From Gilliamella sp. ESL0405 (lineage in GTDB: Bacteria > Pseudomonadota > Gammaproteobacteria > Enterobacterales > Orbaceae): 64,000 nucleotides of DNA. Of this stretch, positions 62,902 to 64,000 are shown one piece after another (position 1 is the stretch's first letter; each line of letters begins with the position of its first letter). The position numbers were made by a program, and so were the translations under genes. The stretch is from the NCBI RefSeq assembly GCF_019469205.1, contig NZ_CP048265.1:248001-312000 (forward strand), read 5' to 3'. Under the pieces are notes generated by a model. It saw only the letters and a program-made list of their open reading frames with translations. It was not told the DNA's origin and ran no database searches.

Positions 62902-64000
62902 GTATACTAATCGATGGCTTATACTCATTGCATCAACCTCTATTTTACTTTGTACCGGTGCAATTTATGCTTTCAGCGTGTTTGCAGGTCCTTTAAGTAT
63001 CGAAAAAGGTTGGAGTATGTCAGAGGTCATGACTGCCTTTGCAATTAATTCGGCAGTCGGTCCGATCCCAATGATTCTCGGTGGCTTTTTGACTGATAAG
63101 GGACTGGCAAAATGGTCGAGCGTTTTAGGTGGATTACTCTTTGCGCTTGGCTTTGTATTGACTGGTTTTGTTACCTCGCCTTTCATGCTTTATATTACCT
63201 ATGGTTTATTAAGCGGTTTTGGGCAAGGACTTGCTTACTCGGGATGTTTAAGTAATACCATTAAATTTTTCCCGGACAAAAGAGGGCTTGCTTCCGGTAT
63301 TATTACCGCCGGTATGGGCGGTGCAGCAATTATTGCTGCACCTATCGGAAATGCTTTAATTGAACACTATGATGTGCTTAGTGCATTTAAGTTTTTAGGC
63401 TTTGCTTATATGGTTGTCATTATCATAGCAAGTTTATTCATTAAAGTTGCGCCCGCCAACTATCAACCTGCGGGTTGGACACCGGCCAATAATCAACAAG
63501 CTAAAGCTATTGTGAATAAAAATTGGCAACAGATGCTTAAAACGCCATATTTTTACCTCATATTTTTTATGTTAGGTGCCGGCGCTTTCTCCGGATTAAT
63601 GATAGCCTCAAATGCATCTGGCATTGGGCAAAAAATGTTCGGATTAACGTCAGCTATTGCGGCATTTTATGTCAGTTTGTATTCATTAAGTAATTGTGCC
63701 GGGCGAGTGGTATGGGGAACGGTATCAGACAAACTAGGGCGTAACAAAACGTTAGATATCATTTTTTCAGTTATCATCCTAGCTTTTGTTTCATTCTTAT
63801 TTATCCCTTCTCAAATTGGCTTTGCCATAGGTATTATTGCACTCGGTTTATGTTTTGGTGGTGTTATGGGCGTTTTTCCACCAATGGTAATGGAAAATTA
63901 TGGCCCGATTAATCAAGGCGTGAATTATGGTGTTATCTTTATTGGCTACTCATCGGCTGCTTTCTTTGCGCCAAAATTAACAGCAGATATATTGGCCAAT
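62885..64000 (+). CDS. MFS transporter, OFA (oxalate/formate antiporter-like) family, partial
   Basis: The frame runs from an ATG at 62885 (17-base overlap with the reductase) to the window end: 372 residues without a stop. At least eleven membrane helices can be traced. [20 protein letters not shown] near the start and [33 protein letters not shown] are OFA-family hallmarks. [15 protein letters not shown] motif lies between helices 8 and 9. It probably exchanges the unsaturated carboxylic substrate for the reduced product, coupling to the reductase operon. The 3' end lies outside the window. Confidence 0.88.
   Translation, partial: MVTENKYTNRWLILIASTSILLCTGAIYAFSVFAGPLSIEKGWSMSEVMTAFAINSAVGPIPMILGGFLTDKGLAKWSSVLGGLLFALGFVLTGFVTSPFMLYITYGLLSGFGQGLAYSGCLSNTIKFFPDKRGLASGIITAGMGGAAIIAAPIGNALIEHYDVLSAFKFLGFAYMVVIIIASLFIKVAPANYQPAGWTPANNQQAKAIVNKNWQQMLKTPYFYLIFFMLGAGAFSGLMIASNASGIGQKMFGLTSAIAAFYVSLYSLSNCAGRVVWGTVSDKLGRNKTLDIIFSVIILAFVSFLFIPSQIGFAIGIIALGLCFGGVMGVFPPMVMENYGPINQGVNYGVIFIGYSSAAFFAPKLTADILAN

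Overview
The window looks like a chromosomal stretch of an AT-rich gammaproteobacterium. Housekeeping proteins align closely, from memory, with Escherichia coli counterparts (ObgE, PdxY, IspG, Gss, YbeD, GyrB, PurL, AroF), and several local gene orders match enterobacteria (yhbE-obgE, tyrS-pdxY, rodZ-ispG-hisS-yfgM-bamB-der-yfgJ, dnaA-dnaN-recF-gyrB). The base composition and mosaic order suggest an Orbaceae gut symbiont such as Gilliamella. That assignment is inference and was not tested by search. I saw no rRNA, tRNA, CRISPR array or intact insertion sequence.

Layout. 1-3191: end of yhbE, obgE, a gap that holds a RyhB-like small RNA under a Fur box, then smrB and nth on the minus strand. 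3457-14505: putP, tyrS, pdxY, a short rodZ, ispG, hisS, yfgM, bamB, der, yfgJ and adk. 14565-18272: metY and ybeD (minus) and gss (plus). 18410-29011: a one-direction accessory block with an unknown protein, a 1000-residue membrane protein built on two tandem-repeat arrays, a periplasmic von Willebrand A protein, an ABC ATPase and permease, a formylglycine-enzyme-like protein and two lipoproteins. It resembles the TagQRST/PpkA signalling module of type VI secretion, but no kinase or secretion gene is present here. 29433-35484: gyrB, recF, dnaN, dnaA. 35645-38695: ompA, rdgC, a MipA/OmpV protein.

38852-44659 is a seven-gene convergent neighbourhood: class III aminotransferase, FemAB/GNAT-type acyltransferase and arginase-fold protein facing two paired small DMT transporters, an alpha/beta hydrolase and a HAD phosphatase. 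It looks like an uncharacterised small-molecule pathway. 44819-46887 is an RstA/RstB-like two-component system. Then come glnS, a DUF2339 membrane protein, purL and aroF (with a TyrR-like box).

57685-64000 is an electron-transfer cluster: ApbE flavin transferase, LysR regulator, stand-alone FMN reductase, a three-domain flavoprotein reductase with a covalent-FMN motif, and an OFA-type major facilitator. ApbE would flavinylate the reductase, which probably uses NAD(P)H to reduce an unsaturated carboxylate imported by the transporter.

Strongest leads: the RyhB-like RNA, the kinase-less Tag/PpkA-like operon with its repeat protein, the convergent aminotransferase cluster, and the flavinylated reductase whose substrate pocket differs from classical fumarate reductase.
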